Of a stretch of DNA of 64,000 nt, positions 63,967 to 64,000 are shown one piece after another. Source of the stretch: Martinezella rhizogenes (lineage in GTDB: Bacteria > Pseudomonadota > Alphaproteobacteria > Rhizobiales > Rhizobiaceae); NCBI GenBank assembly GCA_013322215.1, contig JAAMEZ010000041.1:124001-188000 (forward strand), in the 5' to 3' direction. The notes below the pieces were generated by a model. That model was not told where the DNA came from. It ran no database searches and worked only from the letters and a program-made list of their open reading frames with translations. Made by a program: the position numbers and the translations under genes. The first letter of the stretch is position 1. Each line of letters opens with the position of its first letter.

Positions 63967-64000
63967 TGCTTGATCACCGGTGTCTGGCGCTGCGATAGCC
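63963..64000 (-). CDS. traA: TraA relaxase/helicase, last codons only
   Basis: On the minus strand entering from the right edge, one frame reads LSQRQTPVIKQ and stops with a TGA that overlaps the traF ATG. In Ti plasmids traA, the conjugal relaxase-helicase, directly precedes traF. The assignment rests on gene order and this overlap, because only 11 residues are in the window. Confidence 0.55.
   Translation of the reverse strand, partial: LSQRQTPVIKQ

Noticed and set aside
1..64000. T-DNA border repeats
   Set aside because: The GGATATATTG core of border repeats was looked for and not seen; the T-DNA must lie outside this window.
1..64000. CRISPR array, rRNA or tRNA genes
   Set aside because: No regular spaced repeats and no stretch with rRNA or tRNA features were seen.

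Overview
This window is a segment of a tumour-inducing (Ti) plasmid of Agrobacterium/Rhizobium. It carries a full virulence (vir) regulon, the agrocinopine catabolic operon (acc), the divergent arc-type operon that holds the quorum-sensing activator traR, and the start of the conjugation region (traM, then traH, traB, traF and the last codons of traA). No T-DNA border, opine synthase, repABC origin, rRNA, tRNA or CRISPR array was seen. Gene content (tzs next to virA, a 447-residue VirD2, a 556-residue VirE2, a long repeat-bearing VirD3, agrocinopine genes) points to the nopaline/agrocinopine lineage. Two virH P450 genes, and a TraR that differs at many positions from the C58/R10 TraR I remember, suggest a relative of pTiC58 rather than pTiC58 itself. 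That is inference from memory, not a database comparison.

Layout. 1-1148: a truncated traR copy broken by a decayed IS66 element. 1149-5145: virE3, virE2, virE1, all on the minus strand. 5146-6674: a gene-poor leader with a vir-box candidate and an IS66 fragment. 6675-15248: virD5, D4, D3, D2, D1 on the minus strand. 15249-15518: divergent virD/virC control region. 15519-16825: virC1, virC2 on the plus strand. 16967-17692: virG. 17947-27396: virB11 to virB1 on the minus strand, i.e. transcribed B1 to B11. 27941-30442: virA. 31278-32009: tzs on the plus strand. 33154-33864: an exported UbiC-like protein. 35027-36412: IS66 and hipA debris. 36510-36944: virK. 37845-38783: a virF-like F-box gene. 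39189-40836: a frameshifted IS110 element enclosed by a 28-bp perfect inverted repeat. 40878-43389: virH2-like and virH1-like P450s. 43730-44380: a truncated IS21. 44381-45968: a broken P-loop kinase, a DUF4432 epimerase-like gene and a Nudix gene, which look like a 3' extension of acc. 45968-53785: accG, F, E, D, C, B, A and accR. 54014-60610: the arc side (transporter, sucrose phosphorylase, traR, a frameshifted small gene, a soluble chemoreceptor). 60773-64000: traM and the 3' end of traAFBH.

How it works together. VirA (sensor) and VirG (regulator) respond to plant phenolics and act at vir boxes in front of the vir units. VirD1/VirD2 nick and pilot the T-strand, aided by VirC1/VirC2. VirB1-B11 build the type IV channel, with VirD4 as coupling protein. 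VirE2, VirE3, VirD5, VirF and perhaps VirD3 carry Arg-rich C-termini of the kind VirD4 recognises. VirH enzymes detoxify phenolics and Tzs makes cytokinin. Opines from the tumour are imported by AccA-E and cleaved by AccF and AccG. Loss of AccR repression then opens both acc and arc, so TraR (held in check by TraM) switches on conjugation only where the opine is present; sucrose released from the opine can feed the arc-encoded sucrose phosphorylase.

Most of this is known biology. The less described points are the exported chorismate-lyase-like protein inside the vir region, the Nudix/epimerase/kinase tail of acc, the effector-like C-terminus of VirD3, a strong vir box between virF and virK without an obvious gene, and several perfect inverted repeats.
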